Source: Catonia carolina (Eukaryota; Arthropoda; Insecta; Hemiptera; Achilidae). From it: a stretch of DNA of 64,000 bases. Positions 50,601 through 53,600 of the stretch are shown here, piece after piece. The notes under the pieces are model-generated. The model searched no databases. It was not told the DNA's origin and was given only the letters and a program-made list of their open reading frames with translations. The stretch spans positions 32,102,893 to 32,166,892 of the forward strand of contig JAQMRL010000006.1 of assembly GCA_035578175.1 (NCBI GenBank), in the 5' to 3' direction. Both the position numbers and the translations under genes were made by a program. Each line of letters opens with the position of its first letter. The first letter of the stretch is position 1.

Positions 50601-53600
50601 AGCTGATGGTGTGGTCCTTGATAACTTGTTTGTATTTGGGTGATTTTTCCATTAGATCTTCAAAAGTTAGTCAAAGTTCTTTTACATCCCTTTTGATTTC
50701 TTTGTGCCACATGTATGCTTACCAGTGTCCATTTTTTGTCTCACTGCATGGTCAATTATTCTGCGTAAAAGTCTAGTGTTTGGTGTTCTTAGTGTAAGTC
50801 CAAAGTACGACAACCATTTCTTGTGCATGGCCACTGTTATTGGTTCTATGTCTATGTAGACTTGATTGTTAGGCAAAAATCTGTAGTGATTGTCTACCTT
50901 GTGCTTCTTGTTTATGCAAGTTCTGAGTATCCTGCGGTCTACTTTTCTGCAGGTTTCCTTGATTCCTCCCTTATCTATCCACGCTAGGGTTTTGCTGCCG
51001 TATAAGATTTTACATGACTACTTTTATAACATAACACAGTTTATATGTTTAACATGAAAGCTTTGCCAGACAAAAATCAGTCAACATGAAAAAATATTAT
51101 CATTACATAAACCAAACAATCCCAAGTAATACATAAATGAGAACAAGTTCAATAAAAATTAAATTGTTCCAGTATTAACAAACAGTGAGGTTTAGGACTT
51201 TGTTCAGCTTAACAACGCTTGCGATAATAATAGTGCTAATGAACCTGATACTGGACAGAATAATTTACTAGTACCTACTTCTGCCGACATGCTTTCATTG
51301 CTACATCGTATGTGGCGCTATTTAGAACCGAACTTGAATGGGCAAATGTCTAAATACGTTGATAAATTAGAACACTTTGTAGAAAATAAAATAGTGCAAA
51401 ACTGCATTCAAAAGAAAATAATCAATTTATTTTATATTAGATGGTAATATTATACGAACAATAATCACAATGTTTAAGTGCCTCGAGTTTCGTATTATAT
51501 TACACTGTTAGGTTAGTAAAATATGTAATCAGTTAAAATAAATATAATCAGGAAATCACGCTGATAGGGAAAATATCTTCATGTAATTACCAACTAATGT
51601 TTTAAATAAATGCATAATATATTATGTGCATATTCGGGTTAAGTTTATTCATATTACCACCTACATATTTACTTTTTGTGTCTCCATCTCTTTCTTGCTT
51701 TTACATCTTTCGTTCCATTAACACAAAAAAATATTTGGCCCCAGACGTTTCATGTTAACCGTGTTCCATTGTAGGCCAACTTTAATTATATACACTTTTG
51801 ATATAATGTACGAGGGCAATCCAGAAAGTAACAGACGTTTTGGCCTGGCGCGGCAGTGGGCGGAGCTAGCGCCACCATCTCGGTGTTAAGAGTGTTTCTA
51901 CATTCAGTACACAACCAGGCATGGTAGCTAGACCATCGTGCGTATTGTACTTTTTATACAGTGGAGTTTTAAAATGAGCACTGCGATTGAAAATCCCGCC
52001 AGTTGTGAAGTGCGTAGTGTGATATGGTTTTTGTTGGTGAAAAATTACAAACCGATTGAAATTTATCGCCAGATTTGTGACGTGTACGGCAAAGGAATAA
52101 TGAGTGAAAGCCAAGTGAGGCAGTGGTGCATTGATTTTAGAAATGGCCAAACCAATGTTCAGGATGAGGATCGCAGTGGTAGGCCTAGTCTTGTGACTGA
52201 TGAATTGGTGGTGAAAATCAATCAAAAAATCCATGAAAATCGTCGTTTCACTATTATGGAACTCACAGATAATTTCCCCCAAATTTCACAGAGTTTAATT
52301 TATGAAATTGTGGTTGGTAAACTTGAATACCACAAATTTTGTGCAAGGTGGATTCCAAAAATCCTAACGGAAGACCACAAAAATCAAAGACTTGCTGCAG
52401 CACTGACATTTCTGGAAGAGTACGACAAAAGTGGAAACCATGTTATCGATCATATCGTAACTGGTGCCGAGACTTGGGTAAAGCACGTCAACTGTGAAAC
52501 AAAACGGCAGTCGATGGAGTGGGGTCTCACGCATTCACCCAAGAAACCAACGAAGTGTCTGCAGACACTATCGGTAAGAAAAATCATGGCTACTGTGTTT
52601 TGGGGCCCTCATGGGAGTAATTTTCGTTGATTTTCCTGAACGAGGCCAAACAATCAATTCAGAGAGGTATTGCGAAACATTCAGAATTTAATTAAGACGC
52701 GCGATACAAAATAAGCATCGGGGAAAACTTAGTGGGAAAGTTTTGTTTTTACGACAACGCCCGTGCACACACAGCTAAGCGTACTCAAGAGCTCTTGAAA
52801 GGTTTTGGATGGGAAGTTTTTTAATCATCCACCATACAGCCCGGATTTGGCGCCGAGCGATTACCATATGTTCCCAGCTTTTAAGACATGGCTCGCTACG
52901 CAACGCTTCAACACTGACGCTGAACTCCATGCTGGTGTAAACCAGTGGTTGAACTCGCAGGCGGCAGATTACTACAAAGCTTGTACCACGTTACGATAAA
53001 TGCCTTAATTTACTTTGTGATTACGTAAAAAAAAATAGCCTAAGAGTTAACCTTCAAAATGTACGTAATAAAAATTGTTTTTTTTACCTAGTTTATTTTT
53101 TATTTCAAAAGTTCTGTTACTTTCTGGACAGCCCTCGTATATTAAGGCCGCAATAATAAAAAAAAAAAAACATTGTAGGACCCATTTTTAGAAAAAATGC
53201 ACGAATTAACTAATTCCAGTAGTCTGATTTTAATGAAAAAAATGTTCGTCGGGTCCATTAATGGTACCTAATTTAAGTTCCCAGTATCAACTTCGTACGA
53301 TGTTCCGTTTTCTTGAGATATTTTGCTCAGACACACAAACTGACTAATCACTAAATACATGTTTTTTGGTTTCAGGGGGCCTGAAAAAGTGTATTTCCGG
53401 TGAAAACTCATTCCTTCATTATATATTCAAATAGGGTGAAAGAAAGTAATATGAATAATCACTTACTTCAAGTATAAATATAACACTGACATTAGGATAT
53501 GGTTAACAATTTACAAATGGATAGATACGTTAGGAATAAATTGAGGAAAGAAAATCAAACCTCTTCTGATCACATTTCTACAACTATCCTTTTCTGAAAA

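Larger units (their letters stand above)
50029..53447 (-). mobile_element. Family H repeat, copy H9, split by a Tigger-like element and a mariner
   Basis: Pieces 50029-50399, 51772-51810 and 53138-53447 read on in family order, from TCTGGCGTGAAACACTCGCA to AGAAAGT. They carry the AACTTTAATTATATACACTT and TATTAAGGCCGCAA joins in the middle. Both insertions are flanked by TA. The copy is older than both inserted elements. Confidence 0.8.
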
